Shown: one piece after another, positions 12,374-23,710 of the stretch
Position numbering within the stretch: position 1 is the stretch's first letter
How the letters are laid out: each line of letters begins with the position of its first letter
From: Sialis fuliginosa
Taxonomy: Eukaryota > Arthropoda > Insecta > Megaloptera > Sialidae
Assembly: GCA_961205875.1 (NCBI GenBank)
Contig: OY540815.1
Coordinates: 3,286,001 to 3,350,000, forward strand
Direction of reading: 5' to 3'
Length of the DNA stretch: 64,000 nt
The notes under the pieces: generated by a model
What the model was told of the DNA's origin: nothing
Seen by the model: the letters and a program-made list of their open reading frames with translations, nothing else
Database searches by the model: none
Translations under genes and position numbers: made by a program

Positions 12374-12539
12374 GTACATTTTTTTAATGAATGTAATTAT
12401 AAACAAGGTTTCTATATAGTATGTGTGTATTTATTATTTTAACAATACGGGCCTAAAATATCACTTAATACGTGTCTGAACTTAAAAAATTAATTCAATA
12501 ATACCCCACCATGCATCATAGTTATATTACTACGTTAAA

Positions 12540-12720
12540 GTACAGGTAGACAAAAATTAACAATTTTACAAATAACTATTTATCAATTGTTAATTGTGAT
12601 AACTCGCAATTACAAATAACTATTATTAATCGTTAGTTGCAACGAAGAAATGCAATTTATTTGTTAATCGTCAATTTCTCAATCAAATAAAAAAATTAAC
12701 TAAATAATACCCAACTCTGC
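12540..12720. repeat. AT-rich cluster of TTAACAATT/AATTGTTAA words
   Basis: The stretch contains repeated words such as ATTAACAATT, CAATTGTTAATTG and TTGTTAATCGTCAATT in both orientations, compatible with a small decayed element with inverted subterminal repeats. No clear boundary or target duplication. Confidence 0.3.
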
Positions 12721-12722
12721 TC

Positions 12723-12875
12723 TTCCTTCAAAACTATTGAAAACATGTGGCTTTATTTTTTACAAAATATCCTCAAATATGTATATTGCACATTGTTGAA
12801 ACCAAACTAATTTAATAAATAAATTAAATTAATAATATTTTTGTCTTTTTTCCGGCGGTGAACTTTCCGGACAGC
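12723..12875. mobile_element. Solo right end of the CACCG element
   Basis: CATGTGGCTTTATTTTTTAC, then CCTCAAATATGTATATTGCAC, and the ending CCGGCGGTGAACTTTCCGG match the right end of 38487-39389. No left end is present, so it is a truncated copy. It abuts the next Helitron-like segment. Confidence 0.65.
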
Positions 12876-12879
12876 CGGA

Positions 12880-13141
12880 AAAATATTGAGCAGAGGGAAC
12901 GATTCGCATGCGCTCGGCCGCCATACGGACTCCTTCGGATCGACCGTTGTCTTTTGATCGTCAATTGTTTATTTCTATAATTAACTTTTAAATTTAACTA
13001 AAACAAAAATTATGTTTACTATCTATTCTGATTCGTTTTTGTTTGGTAATAATAATGTTTGTACTTAATTCAACTATATTTTTCAAAAATCCTAAATAAT
13101 AAATCCGTAGTCCACGCGAGCGAAGCCACGGGCACAGCTAG
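12880..13141 (+). mobile_element. Helitron-like 3' end
   Basis: It ends CGCGAGCGAAGCCACGGG then CACAGCTAG followed by T. The body includes a GC-richer block (TCGCATGCGCTCGGCCGCC) and TTTTGATCGTCAATTGTTTA, shared with 22530-22811 and inverted at 58047-58390. Non-autonomous; 5' end unresolved. Confidence 0.6.
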
Positions 13142-13193
13142 TCTTATATAAGTGTCCAATTCAGGAAAAAATTAACGAACAAAAAAAACTAGA

Positions 13194-14256
13194 TATACCG
13201 GGTGGACCATTTTAACCTTTAATGGAAAATAACTCGACCGGTAAACGAAATAATAAAAAAAGTTTTATACAAAAGTTGTTGGGTAAGGAGGGGGACGTAC
13301 GACCATGACCTTGAATTTGACCTCGACCTTGACCGTAGGGGTTATTTGAAGGCCAACTATAATTTTTCAAATGGAAATGCCTGTTTTCGACCCCGGATTC
13401 GGAAAGAACGGGAAATTTTACAATAGGATATGTAGATTGATAAGTTCAAATGTCATGTTTTGAGGTCATTTCAAGGTCAAAAGGAACTTGTACGTGTATT
13501 CATGCGAAAATCGTATCTGTACACGAGTTTCTCTAAACGTTGGCGTTGGAAACAGAATAAAGTGTTATTTTGATAGGAAAACAATTAAATTTCCATGGGG
13601 GCGTGATAAAACTAAAAGGGGGGGCGCAAACATATCGAGAAAAAATATTATTAAAAAATTTATTTAATTTACTGAAAGAAAAGCAATAAAATACATTGAT
13701 ACAATCCTATTTATAAGTGTATTTTATTTTTGTTATGTCAGAACGTTTTTTTTAGCTTTTCTTTCAGTAAATTAAAGAAATTTTTTAGTAATATTTTTTT
13801 TCATTTTTTCTCGATATGCTCGCGCTCCTCTATTAGTTTTATCACGCCCCCATGGAAAATTTGATTGTTTTCCTATCAAAATTATACTTTATTCTGTTTC
13901 CAACGCCAACGTTAAGAGATACCCGTGTACAGATACGATTTTCACATGAATATACGTACAAGTTCCTTTTGACCTTGAAATGACCTCAAAACATAACATT
14001 TTAACTTATCAATCTACATATCCTATTGTAGAATTTCCCGTTCTTTCCGAATCCGGGGTCGAAAATAAGCATTTCCATTTGACAAATTATAGTTGGCCTT
14101 CAAATAACCCCTACGGTCAAGTTCAAGGTCAAATTCAAGGTCATGGTCGTACGTCCCCCTCCTTGCCCAACAACTTTTGTATAAAACTTTTTTTTATTAT
14201 TTCGCTTACCGGTCGAGTTATTTTCCATTAAAGGTTAAAATGGTCCACCCGGTATA
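13194..14256. mobile_element. Foldback element, 1,063 bp, TATACCGGGTG ends
   Basis: Termini TATACCGGGTGGACCATTTT and AAAATGGTCCACCCGGTATA are inverted copies; arms of about 480 bp run 13194-13685 and 13757-14256, with a short AT-rich spacer. Arms differ by scattered substitutions. Both arms contain several TCAAGGTCA words (13471-13479, 14123-14131, 14135-14143; complement at 13306-13314 and 13970-13978). It is inserted in an older repeat: the left flank AAAAACTAGATATA resembles 41592-41607. The ORF at 13980-14231 lies wholly in the right arm. Confidence 0.85.
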
Positions 14257-14970
14257 TAGGTAGTCTAAATACTAAATATAGATAGTCTAAATTATAACTG
14301 GTTAATACTGGAAATCGATAGGTAACACTTATTAATACTAAACCGTTTATCAAATTTTACCACAATGGGTTCTCAATATAATGAAAAATTTAAGGACATA
14401 TAATAATATGTTTATATAAAGCTTTTTGCTTAAAATATTTGTTTCAATTTACTGCTCAAGTTTGACACGACATACAGTGCCGAATCAACCTGTGTATCTC
14501 TAGCGGGGAATCAATTAAATTTTTTTAAATGAAATTTTCAAGAAGTAAATGTCAATAAATAGGTAATAATAAATATAATAGAGAACTTTAAAAAAAATGT
14601 ACAATTAATTATTTTTTTTTAATTCGGAAAATTCCATAAAAATTCGCGTTCTGTAGCAGACTTTCCCCTTAATGTAATTCCTAACAGTTATTAATATTTA
14701 AAAGAAACTTAGATATAAATATTATTCATCTGATTTCCTTTGCCACGCTCTGTTCCCCAGACAGTATTTGATTTATACTATACAAATAATATGAACTAGT
14801 ACGATTTCACTATATTCCCGATAATTCTGTCTCTGTTTCTCTTTTGCCTGACGTACCGATATTCAAGCCACGATCTGAATTCGGTAAATGACATTTCACA
14901 TTCCTGTCACACAAGATTTATTTTCATTTACATGGGATTTCGAAAAGTTTGATTTGATTCCATGGTATCT
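14257..14970. other. Arm of an older TACAGGG-type foldback, then no gene
   Basis: The sequence at 14300-14400 (TATTAATACTAAACCG, then ACCACAATGGGTTCTC) resembles inverted 41080-41160 and 62190-62280, i.e. part of the foldback family starting TACAGGGTGA. The remainder to 14970 shows no gene. Confidence 0.45.
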
Positions 14971-14975
14971 ATAAT

Positions 14976-14977
<2 letters not shown>

Positions 14978-15037
<60 letters not shown>

Positions 15038-15043
15038 ACATAT
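14978..15043. repeat. (CA)n microsatellite
   Basis: An almost pure CA dinucleotide run, interrupted by CTCGC near the start and by CATA near its end. Confidence 0.95.
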
Positions 15044-15184
15044 CACGTCTGTAGAAATTTGTAACTCATAGAACATAGAGAATGAGTGTGAGTTGATACA
15101 AAGTTTCAAAAATAAATAAATGTAAAATTTTATTAGATATACATATATATGGGATTTGCTTATTTTTGTTTTTATTACAATATA

Positions 15185-16255
15185 ATTTTACTTCCTCGCC
15201 TTACAAAGATAAAAGAAGCTTTCTGTTTTAAAATGAGAAAAAAAGTTGTTCTCCGATTTCAAAATTTTAATTTGATTTTTCCATTTTAGGTCAAGACAAA
15301 TACTTTTTGTTCCGTTTTGTCTGTCGCCTGAATCCTTGCCACACGCATAGCTCATGAACTACTGAACTATTATTAATGTAATTAGGTTGGTTGGTTAAAT
15401 CTGGCATGAGGACGGTTCCATTTAAAAATCATCAAAATTGTGTGTAAGGTGGAGAGGTGATATCCTAAAATATTTATTTTTTCAAGATATCTCAGGAATA
15501 ACACATGAGAATACTTTATCGATGTTTATTAAAATTGTGAGGAAGCACTGTGCATTTACTTGGCAGATGTTTTTAGGTTTTCGTAGAAAACTAGGAAACC
15601 TTATATAGTTTCGCGATGACCGTCCTCAAAAATTTTAAGCCGAATAAAATGAAATTTGGTATACGGACGGAGACTGGTAAGACAAAAACATAAATGATAA
15701 GATTTTTGAAAAAACATTTTTTTGGACCCCCTTTTCATAGAATGAAAAATGAACTCACATTTTTTTTTCACTTACTCCATTGAGTGGGGTGTCATTAGAT
15801 AGGTCTCTTAAAATGAAACAAAAAATGTTAAATGACCTTTGGATTTTAACCCTTCAGTCACGATATATTTGCATTTAAATGTCGTTATCAGAGCGTCCCC
15901 TCCCCCTAATTTTCTAAACTATCTATTCAAAAAATCTGAAAAAAATTCAGAATATAGCATTTAATATTAGTACTTCCACTGAAAATTATAACGAACATTA
16001 CAAAATTATTCTGGACCCCCTCCCATAGACTGAAAATTGTACTCAATTTTTCTTTCATTTACCCCATTGAGAGGGGTATCTTCAAATATGTCTCCTAAAA
16101 TGCAACAAAAAATATTATACGACCTTTTGATTTTAACCCTTCAATCACGATATATTTGCAATTAAATGTCGTTATCAGAGCGTCCGTTGAAGTAACTCTT
16201 GTTTATAAATCGTAATGACTACGGAAACCTATCATGTGCGTGCCTTGGCCGTTTT
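15185..16255 (+). repeat. Composite dispersed repeat, family A followed by family B
   Basis: Family A (15185-15572; TTCTCCGATTTCAAAATTTT, GAATCCTTGCCACACGCATA and GTGCATTTACTTGGCAGATG landmarks) is joined directly to family B (15573-16255; AGGTTTTCGTAGAAAACTAG start and CATGTGCGTGCC end). The same junction exists at 44478, so A and B probably form one long element. Family B holds two units of about 290 bp, each with TTAACCCTTCA-TCACGATATA and CCCCATTGAG blocks. No coding capacity. Confidence 0.7.
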
Positions 16256-16299
16256 ATTTTCTATGAGGTTTTCGATGAAACGTATCTACGGTATAAAAA

Positions 16300-16790
16300 A
16301 AAAATTTACAAAAAAAATTGACTTCCAAAAAAGAACCTAAAAATACTGAACAGTTAATAATTTAATTTAACAGTTTTCAAGTCGGTTTTATTTTTTTCTA
16401 CCTTAAAAAGTTTTTTATTGGTTTTTAGTATTTATTGTTTTTTTTATGTCGGTTTTATTTTTTTCTTAAAAAGTTTTCAATTTTGAGTGATGTATCTTTG
16501 AAGTCCATAGTCAGATTCTAATGAAATTTATATTGGACTACCTCGAGAGTATACTCTTTCAAACAAATACAAAATTAACCGAATAAGTGCATATTTGTCA
16601 GAGTTATGTCCGGAAATACATAAAAAAATATACACAACAAAATTGAAAACCCATTCCTTTTTTGAAGTCTGTGTTCAGTTTTAAAAAATCGATGCATATT
16701 TATTGGAGTTATGCCCGAACTTCCATAAAAAATATATACATACGAATTAAGAACCATCCTTCTTTTTTGAAGTCGGTTAAAAATACTTTA
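16300..16790. repeat. Dispersed repeat with AAGTCGGTT ends and internal duplication
   Basis: It carries TTTTCAAGTCGGTTTTATTT near 16376 and TTTTTTGAAGTCGGTT at its end, with T-rich blocks between; a copy lies inverted at 2850-2900 (AACCGACTTCAAAAACTG). A sub-block of about 110 bp (GTGCATATTTGTCAGAGTTA / ATGCATATTTATTGGAGTTA) is duplicated in tandem at 16585-16790. I do not recognise the family. Confidence 0.5.
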
Positions 16791-16984
16791 TTGTAACTCT
16801 TTTTGCGATATTAGTTGTTTGGATTTTCAGAATAATTAATTTTAACATATGTTTCTCATTATCGATTCCTATTACTTTGTTTATAAAAATCTATTCCTTA
16901 AATTGTTTTAAAAAGTGTGAACTTACCTCAAATGCAAGTTATATACAACGGAAAAAATCGGTTGAACATTTAAATTTTTAAATA

Positions 16985-17650
16985 TAAATAAAAACATCTG
17001 CCAAGTAAATGCACAGTACTTCCTCGTGCTATAAATTCATCAAAGGTGATTAATTATTGAACAATTTAAATAAAAATCGATAAATTATTCAGATGAACTA
17101 CCCGACATTGGTAAACCATTTAATTTTCATACATTTTTATAAAAAATTATTAACTCGACATTTTTCTTAAGACGCGACTGATAATTTTTCGTATATTTTT
17201 AATTTTTTGAGAATTTCAATCTAAAAGACTTTTAAAACATCAAAATGACATTTAATATGTCAAAATAAATACTTAGCAATTTAAAAAAACAACTGACGAT
17301 TTTTTAAAGTAAATTGAGATAAATCTTTGTAAGACAGCATTTTACAACAAACGTTATGGTGACCTATATTATAAAAAATTGAATGCTCTACGAAAAAAGA
17401 TTCTATAAAATTTTCACGTTACAAGTGTCTTCCTCGAGATATCTTCAAAAAATAAATTAATTAATTTTAATGATTTAAATTCGGTTCAGTGGTTCATGAG
17501 TTATGCGTGTGATAAGGATTCAGGAAACAGAAACACAGACAGTGTTTGTATTGACCTGAAACGGAAAGATCAAATTAAAATTTTGAAATCGGAGAACACT
17601 TATTTTCTCAATTTAAAACGAAAACAAAGCTACGATATGGCGAGGAAGCA
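16985..17650 (-). repeat. Family A copy, reverse orientation
   Basis: It starts with the complement of the family A end (CATCTGCCAAGTAAATGCAC) and finishes at 17634-17646 with the complement of CTTCCTCG. It contains the reversed ACAACAAACGTT block (17346) and the GAAACAGAAACACAGACAG tract corresponding to the variable GTCY region. Confidence 0.75.
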
Positions 17651-18196
17651 ATAACCTAATTTTATTTAAAACTAATTTTAACCAGAAATAACATATTTAC
17701 AATTTTGAGAACCGCTGGTACAAAAACCAGTAAACAGTTATGTGTATATTGATTTGGTTTATTCAGTGTGTTCGTTATTTAGAAAAGTACCTCCATTTGC
17801 ACAGAAATGAAGTCATTATTATTTGTACACGCATAGAGAGAGCGCGCGAGGTAAAACAATTGAACGACGGATAAAAAGATCGAGGAGTGTATACGCTTAG
17901 ACTGTGAGCTTTTTGTAGTAGAAGATAAAAAGGCCAAAGTCGTTGGGTACTGTGTATATAATACTTATTTTTATTTTACCTTTTTAGCTAATTATTCTGA
18001 GTTTTTGCATGGTAAAGATAAAAATAATCGAGTAATCATTCGAATACATTGTTTACTCTCTCAAACTGATTACAAAAAATACAATATTAGAAAACTCTAT
18101 TCTTTCGGTCATTGTTATTTATTAATTTTGTTGAACGTTAGATGTTTCTTATTTTATTTGGAAATACGCATTTGTATTCAATAAGAACAAGTGACT
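17651..18196. other. Apparently low-copy sequence, no gene recognised
   Basis: No match to other repeats in the window. It is somewhat less AT-rich around 17830-17950 (GAGAGAGCGCGCGAGG). No splice-bounded frame or motif was identified. Confidence 0.4.
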
Positions 18197-18735
18197 GGTA
18201 TCGTGGAGGCCGGCCGGTTCTCACAGATCATGTTTTGATGTTTTTCTAAGCATCGTGCGCACCCGCCATTTTAGGTAATCTCATTACGACGCAACTCGCG
18301 GCGGGTACCAGACGTCAGTGGCGTAGATAGGGGGGTGATTGAGATGATCAATCACTCCCCCATGAGTTTAGTTAAAGATATTTTTTTTTTTAATTTCCTA
18401 AGTATGAACAAAATTGTAGAAGTAAATGGGAAAAATTTGGTAAATTGAGAGTAAAAAAAAAGTCTTCAATTCTTTTAAAATTATGAATTACATTTTTTTT
18501 TTAGTAACAAAAAGTAAATTAAATACAAAAAATGTATGATAAAAAAAAGGTCATTCGATTTTAAATTACATTAATCATTTTTTTTTCGCATATTTTAGAG
18601 GCCCCTCAGCCACCATTTGTCATATCGCCCCCAATCGTAAAAAGCTATCTACGCCACTGCCAGACGTTCAGTACTTTAGCACCTTCAGGAACGAAGGTTC
18701 GTGCGTTTTGGGGGCCGGCTGAACCCCACGATACC
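18197..18735. mobile_element. Inverted-repeat element interrupted by a hAT MITE
   Basis: Outer termini GGTATCGTGG (18197) and CCACGATACC (to 18735) are perfect 10-bp inverted repeats, each followed inward by GC-rich GGCCGGC words. Without the hAT insertion at 18316-18659 the element would be under 200 bp. Its target duplication is not resolved. It is clearly older than the nested hAT MITE. Confidence 0.6.
18316..18659. mobile_element. hAT MITE, 344 bp
   Basis: Perfect 8-bp target duplication CCAGACGT (18308-18315, 18660-18667) and perfect 15-bp terminal inverted repeats CAGTGGCGTAGATAG / CTATCTACGCCACTG, followed by G-run/C-run subterminals. This is a textbook hAT non-autonomous element. AT-rich interior, no frame. 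Confidence 0.95.
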
Positions 18736-19227
18736 TGTTGATTTTTTTTAATTGTAGAGGCATAGAAACATGTATTTTCTAAATTAGTTCATATGAGGTA
18801 AGAATGAAAGTATATTTGACTTAACAACTTCCTAAAGTTAATTTTTTAAGTTTTTGTAGGTACCTACCTAAAAATATATAAAAAAAATTATTTTATTTAG
18901 ATCCCTCATAGAAGATAATTTAGTAAAATAATAGTAATAATAAAACGGCCAAGTGCGTGTTGGGCACGCACATGATAGGTTTCAATACCTCATACATTTT
19001 GTATTAGTATATTTTGTTTAATTGTAGAAGATGGATATTTATTGACATTAATTATTATTAATATTTTTTGTTGGTGGCAAAAAAGCAATTATAAATATAC
19101 ATTTTCTATAGCTACAATATAAAAATGTAACATAATCATAAAATAGGTAAGTGATATTAATAATATGCATATGTATTTAAATAACATGTAACTAAAAAAT
19201 ACATATCAATGTTTCTTGTGGAATGTG
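18736..19227. other. No gene; family B fragment
   Basis: A reverse fragment of the family B 3' end lies at 18943-18985 (AACGGCCAAGTGCGTG then GGGCACGCACATGATAGG). The remainder is AT-rich without features. Confidence 0.5.
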
Positions 19228-19413
19228 CAGTGACGTAGCCAGATTTTTCAAGGGGGGTCTAATTTTTTTAAGAGGGGGCCATTGTCATATAACATATATT
19301 TTACATATACATTATATGATATAACCATTTGGCTCCTCGCTAATTACCCATGCGGGGGAGCCAAGACCTCCTACCACCCACCCCGCTCAACTGAATACGC
19401 CACTTGACAGCGC
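19228..19413. mobile_element. hAT-like MITE abutting a coding-like fragment
   Basis: Left end CAGTGACGTAGCCAG with G-runs and right end TACGCCACTTG with C-rich subterminal resemble the CAGTGGCGTAG hAT MITEs at 18316 and 54440. The 8-bp flanks do not match, so one end may be truncated. The right end interrupts the open frame at 19414-19694. Confidence 0.5.
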
Positions 19414-19694
19414 ATATATTTAATATCTGAACTGGTGGAAATGCAACCCATCGTATTGTGGATTTCTGGACGTACTGCATAAGATGGATTGCCGTAACCT
19501 ATAAGGTGCATTTGAACTATTGGAGGTACATCTGGTTCAAGAATTCTTGTATTAGCTACAGTACATATAGATGAGCCAGTGAAGATAATTTCTGCAGTAG
19601 CCTTTAGTTGTTTCCCGCCCAAGTTATCCACAGTACCGCCACCGTCTTCTGACCGAGTTTTCGTCAGAGGATTCGTTTGGATCTGGCAATTCAA
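19414..19694 (-). pseudogene. Coding-like fragment, unidentified, cut by hAT end
   Basis: The reverse strand from 19694 reads 107 codons; the last 14 or so (from about 19413 down) are hAT terminal sequence, so roughly 93 codons belong to the fragment. Its composition is protein-like and far less AT-rich than its surroundings: segments such as GGKQLKATAEIIFTGSS, ANTRILEPDVPPIVQMHLIG and PSYAVRPEIHNTMGCIST. I cannot assign a family. A possible splice acceptor (TTGCCAG) lies just upstream of the codons for IQTNP, but no clear donor was found. It may be an old exon, a captured gene piece or a decayed transposon gene. Confidence 0.4.
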
Positions 19695-19961
19695 TTCAAC
19701 AGTATTAAACAGCCTTTAGAACAACAAGAGCTTCTCGTAAAGTATTACCTCTGTAATATATCTGATATATTTGTATAGCATCAATAAAATTTTAATATAC
19801 CTATGCAGAAAGTTATTAGCTCTTATCTTACCTATATTGTATGATATGTATAATCTTGTATAGATTAATTTAATATACCAAAGAAATAATATGAAAACTT
19901 ACCCGCTATCAACGAAAAAGTTAGAATTTAGATACTTTTTTCGGTCATTATTTATAGGGAT

Positions 19962-20137
19962 CAGGCCCGGTGACAAGAGGGTACTAAGGGTACAGCTATA
20001 TAGGGCTCCAAACTTTGAGGCCACTATTTGATATATATAATGTAAACAAAATTAATCATAAACTAGCCACGCGGTGACGATATATCGAAAAAAAACGACG
20101 AAAATTATGGGCCCCAAAATTTAAGTTGCCGGGCCTG
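19962..20137. mobile_element. hAT MITE, 176 bp
   Basis: Perfect 8-bp target duplication ATAGGGAT (19954-19961, 20138-20145). Termini CAGGCCCGG and CCGGGCCTG are perfect 9-bp inverted repeats, with GGGCTCC / GGGCCCC subterminals. No coding capacity. Confidence 0.92.
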
Positions 20138-20539
20138 ATAGGGATAGATGTAATAATTTTAAAGAAAGTATTAAAAATTAAAAATTCAATACAAAAACAC
20201 CTCAAAAAAATATAAAAATGTAAAATATTTGCAAAAAACGATCAGATGTCAATTGACTAGGGATGTGCCCAGCGTTACATATATGCCACACCATAGTTCA
20301 ACACTAATTTACACATTGTAAATTCAAAAATTTATAAAAACTGGATACATAATACGAAACTACATACAATTCTCTACAGAAAACCGTAAAAATTAAAAAA
20401 AAATCTACTAATAATAACAAAATAGAATAATATTAAAGAGAAACGTATTTTTATTTTTGTATCCGTAAAAATACACCCAACTTCATTGTTACACAATTAT
20501 TGTTGAAAGACAAATAGAACGTTGGTATTTGCATTGTTG

Positions 20540-20671
20540 ATGTATTCAGTCCAATACTCGAAAATAAGTATGATTTCAAACTCATTCGAATTAAAATAAT
20601 CTTACAGCAACGCAAAATATTAACAAAAGCGCGCTGTGACATATATGTCACGCCGGTCACGATTGGGTTAA
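20540..20671. mobile_element. piggyBac-like right end
   Basis: TTAACAAAAGCGC, the palindrome GTGACATATATGTCAC and CACGATTGGG-TTAA (20658-20671) match the right half of the piggyBac-like MITE at 44575-44716 (GCACGATTGAA-TTAA). The left end is not recognisable, so it is truncated or decayed. It directly abuts the next foldback. Confidence 0.5.
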
Positions 20672-20678
20672 ATATATA

Positions 20679-22118
20679 TACAGGTGAGTCATAAGTTCGT
20701 ATTTCTTCAATATCTCCTCTGTTAATAATTAGAGAAAAGTTATAATTTTGTATGATATTATAAGTAATAATACACATCTAAACTTATATTAAAATATATA
20801 GTGTGACCTCGAAAAAGGTGTATCATTACAGGGTGAGTTGATAGTGCGATATCTCCTCTCTTTTACAAAATACAGAAAAAATTCAAATTTTAGATAATAT
20901 TACAAGTAAAAATGTACTTTATAAGAATGTATTGAAATATACAGTGTGGCCCCGAAATAAGGTGTATCACAAATATAATGTATTTTTAAATGGGATGACC
21001 AATTTATTTCTACCTTATGTAACTATTGTTTAGAAGATCTATACAGTGGTATAATATTTTTTAAAAACATTGAGGGGTAAGATATAATTTTTTTTGTTAG
21101 TTGACGTTTTCAAACATTGTTTTGAAAAATCATTTTCGTTTTGGTGTGGCATTAGTTTAACCTAGACACCACTAGTAATCCATTAGAAATTTGTTTTATA
21201 CAAGGTGCCCCTGAAAAAACTGGAATTATTAAAAAATTATTTATTTATGTTTAATGATGGGCATTGGGAGGTCAATTTTAAGATAAACATATTTCATATT
21301 GCACAATTGTTGTTTAAACTAAACAAAACAATTTTTTTTGATAGTTTTAAAGGATCTTTTATATGTTTTTAATTCAATAAAGATTTTTAAAGTTTTTTCA
21401 AAAAAATTAATCTAAATCCTGCAAGTTTAGAGAAAAATTTTTTATGACACGAAGTGTTTATTTTTAAGCATAAAATTTGTTTTCATAAATGTTTCATGTA
21501 ATGTAAGTAATAAACGTTTTTAGTATATTTATTTATTTTAGGTGCAGGATTTACCTGCCGTGAAAATTTGTAGTGTACCGAATATTACATATTTAATGAC
21601 AAAAAATATTTTGTTCCATTAAAAAATAGTTTTGTAATATATAATTTTTGAATAATTGTAGTTTTTTCAGGGGCACTTTGTATAAAACAAATTTCTAATG
21701 GATTACTAATGGTGTCTAGGTTAAACTAATGCCACACCAAAACGAAAATAATTTTTCAAAACAATGTTTGAAAACGTCAAAAAAAAAAAAAAAATTGGTC
21801 ATCCCATTTAAAAATACATTATATTTGTGATACACCTTATTTCGGGGCCACACTGTATATTTCAATACATTCTTTTAAAGTACATTTTACTTGTAATATT
21901 ATCTAAAATTTGAATTTTTTCTGTATTTTGTAAAAGAGAGGAGATATCGCACTATCAACTCACCCTGTAATGATACACCTTTTTCGAGGTCACACTATAT
22001 ATTTTAATATAAGTTTAGATGTGTATTATTACTTATAATATCATACAAAATTATAATTTTTCTCTAATTATTAACAGAGGAGATATCAAAGAAATACGAA
22101 CTTATGACTCATCCTGTA
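20679..22118. mobile_element. Foldback element, 1,440 bp, TACAGG ends
   Basis: Termini TACAGGTGAGTCATAAGTTC and GAACTTATGACTCATCCTGTA are inverted. Left arm about 20679-21240, right arm about 21645-22118, spacer about 400 bp. Proof by translation: frames on the minus strand at 20777 and the plus strand at 22019 begin with the same residues (MCIITYNIIQNYNFS), which is only possible because the two arms mirror each other. Arms share CACTGTATATTTCAATAC and CTAATGCCACACCAAAACG blocks. Related ends occur at 30170. Confidence 0.85.
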
Positions 22119-22426
22119 TATATTTAAATTTGTTCACACATGTTTACACATACTATATAATAGTACTAACAAATAAATATTTATATTTGTGCAGAATATA
22201 TTATCTTATTCGATTTATTAATTTATGAATTTATCGTTTAATCGATTTTTCAGATTTAAGGGGATGAAAGAATAATTAAGAGGGTGAATTGACTATTCTT
22301 GGGGTAATTTTCAAAAACTACAACTATTTACCTTTCAAATGCCACTGACTTCATTAAAATTGGTTGAAAATTGGCTTGAAGCGAAATTACGCGCAAAAAA
22401 GTGTGATTTAGACCCACTGTGGGACA

Positions 22427-22811
22427 TGGCGAAACTATAAGGTCTCCTAGTTTTCTACGGAAAACTAAAAATGATTACATACCATTTATAAACTGTTATA
22501 GTCTCACTATAAATAACTATAAATACGGTATCATATTATTCGCGCGAACTAAAGAAGACTCGTGTCGGAGCGTGGGGTAGGAGAGAGCGATTCGCTTCCT
22601 TTGATCGTAAATTATTTATTTTAAACAGAACAAAAATTATTTGTAGATGCTTTTCGTTGTGATTCGTTTAAGTTACGTGTTGATACGTTATTATTACATA
22701 TACAATAATAACTAATCGTGTTTGTACTTAATTCAACTAACAATAAGTATATTTAAAAATCCTAAATAATAATTCCGTAGTCCACGCGAGCGAAGCCGCG
22801 GGCACAGCTAG
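22427..22811. mobile_element. Family B end fragment, then Helitron-like 3' end
   Basis: 22430-22470 is the reverse of the family B start (CATGGCGAAACTATAAGG, CTAGTTTTCTACGGAAAAC). From about 22530 the Helitron-like family runs on the plus strand, ending GCGAGCGAAGCCGCGGGCAC then AGCTAG (22806-22811) followed by T. Shared body: TAATCGTGTTTGTACTTAAT. Confidence 0.6.
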
Positions 22812-22980
22812 TTATAACTAAAATCTTAAGAAAATTGAGATTCTTCATCTTGTCTTGTTGCCGTGGTTTTTGACGGTAAAATGCACGATTCGTACAGACA
22901 AAACCCCGGCAATCACTGCATTCATAAATTTAATAGAGTATAGTAATAAATAGTTTCACAAGATTGCCTATATTTGTTAA

Positions 22981-23268
22981 TAGTACGGGAGGCAGCGTTG
23001 CATTTTTCATGGTCATTTCAGGTCGATCAATTATAAGTAGAATCAATTGTTTAAATATATATAATGATAGAATCAAGGGTCAGCAGGCGCACCAGCGGTG
23101 GACCGAGTGGTGAAAAATTGTTGATTATGTAAAAAAAAAAAAATCCAAAAGTCATTTCAGGTCGTCTGAAAATTTGTACACCAATAGTTCAAATAATAAT
23201 AATTATTATAAAAATAGTCAGCAGGATAGATAATAGTGGATTATATGTCAGCAGCCTGATTAAAAAAA
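22981..23268 (+). repeat. Left terminal inverted repeat of the 7.1-kb element
   Basis: It pairs with 29790-30080. It carries GTCAGCAG at 23079, 23218 and 23250 and GGTCGTCTGAAAATTTGTAC near 23161. The arms differ by substitutions and small indels, so this outer repeat looks older than the inner palindrome. Confidence 0.8.
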
Positions 23269-23269
23269 A

Positions 23270-23710
23270 TTAATTTCATTAAATTTTTCACTTAATCCAT
23301 TAAGTAGGGTGTCTTTAGATAGGTCTCCTAAAATGCAATAAAAAATGTTATATGACATTTTGATTTTAACCCTTCAGTCACGATATATTTGCGTTCAAAG
23401 TCGTGATCAGAGCGTCCCCTATCTCTATTTTCTAAATTATCAATATAAAAAATCTGCAACAATTCGAGAATGTAGCTTTTAATTAGTACTTTCACCGAAA
23501 ATTATAACGAACACTGTCAAAATTATTTTGGACCCCCCTACCGTAGACTGAAAAGTTAACTCACATTTTTTTTCACAAACCCCATTGAGTGGGATGTCAT
23601 TTGATAGGTCTTCTAAAATGCAACAAAAAATGTTATATGACCTTTTGATTTTAACCCTTCAGTCACGATATATTTGCGTTCAAAGTCGTGATCAGAGCGT
23701 TCCCAGCCTA
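23270..23710 (+). repeat. Two family B-type units inside the left arm
   Basis: Units begin near 23299 and 23583 (period about 284 bp) and carry TAGATAGGTCTCCTAAAATG-type, TTTTAACCCTTCAGTCACG and GATCAGAGCGT blocks. Inverted counterparts occupy 29222-29790. The same unit occurs in family B copies at 15573, 44478 and 59695. Confidence 0.7.

Noticed and set aside
12150..12419. 89-codon frame
   Set aside because: Overlaps an inverted-repeat arm and has no recognisable domain.
20451..22228. Two frames starting with the same residues (20777 minus, 22019 plus)
   Set aside because: They are the two arms of one foldback, not paralogous genes.
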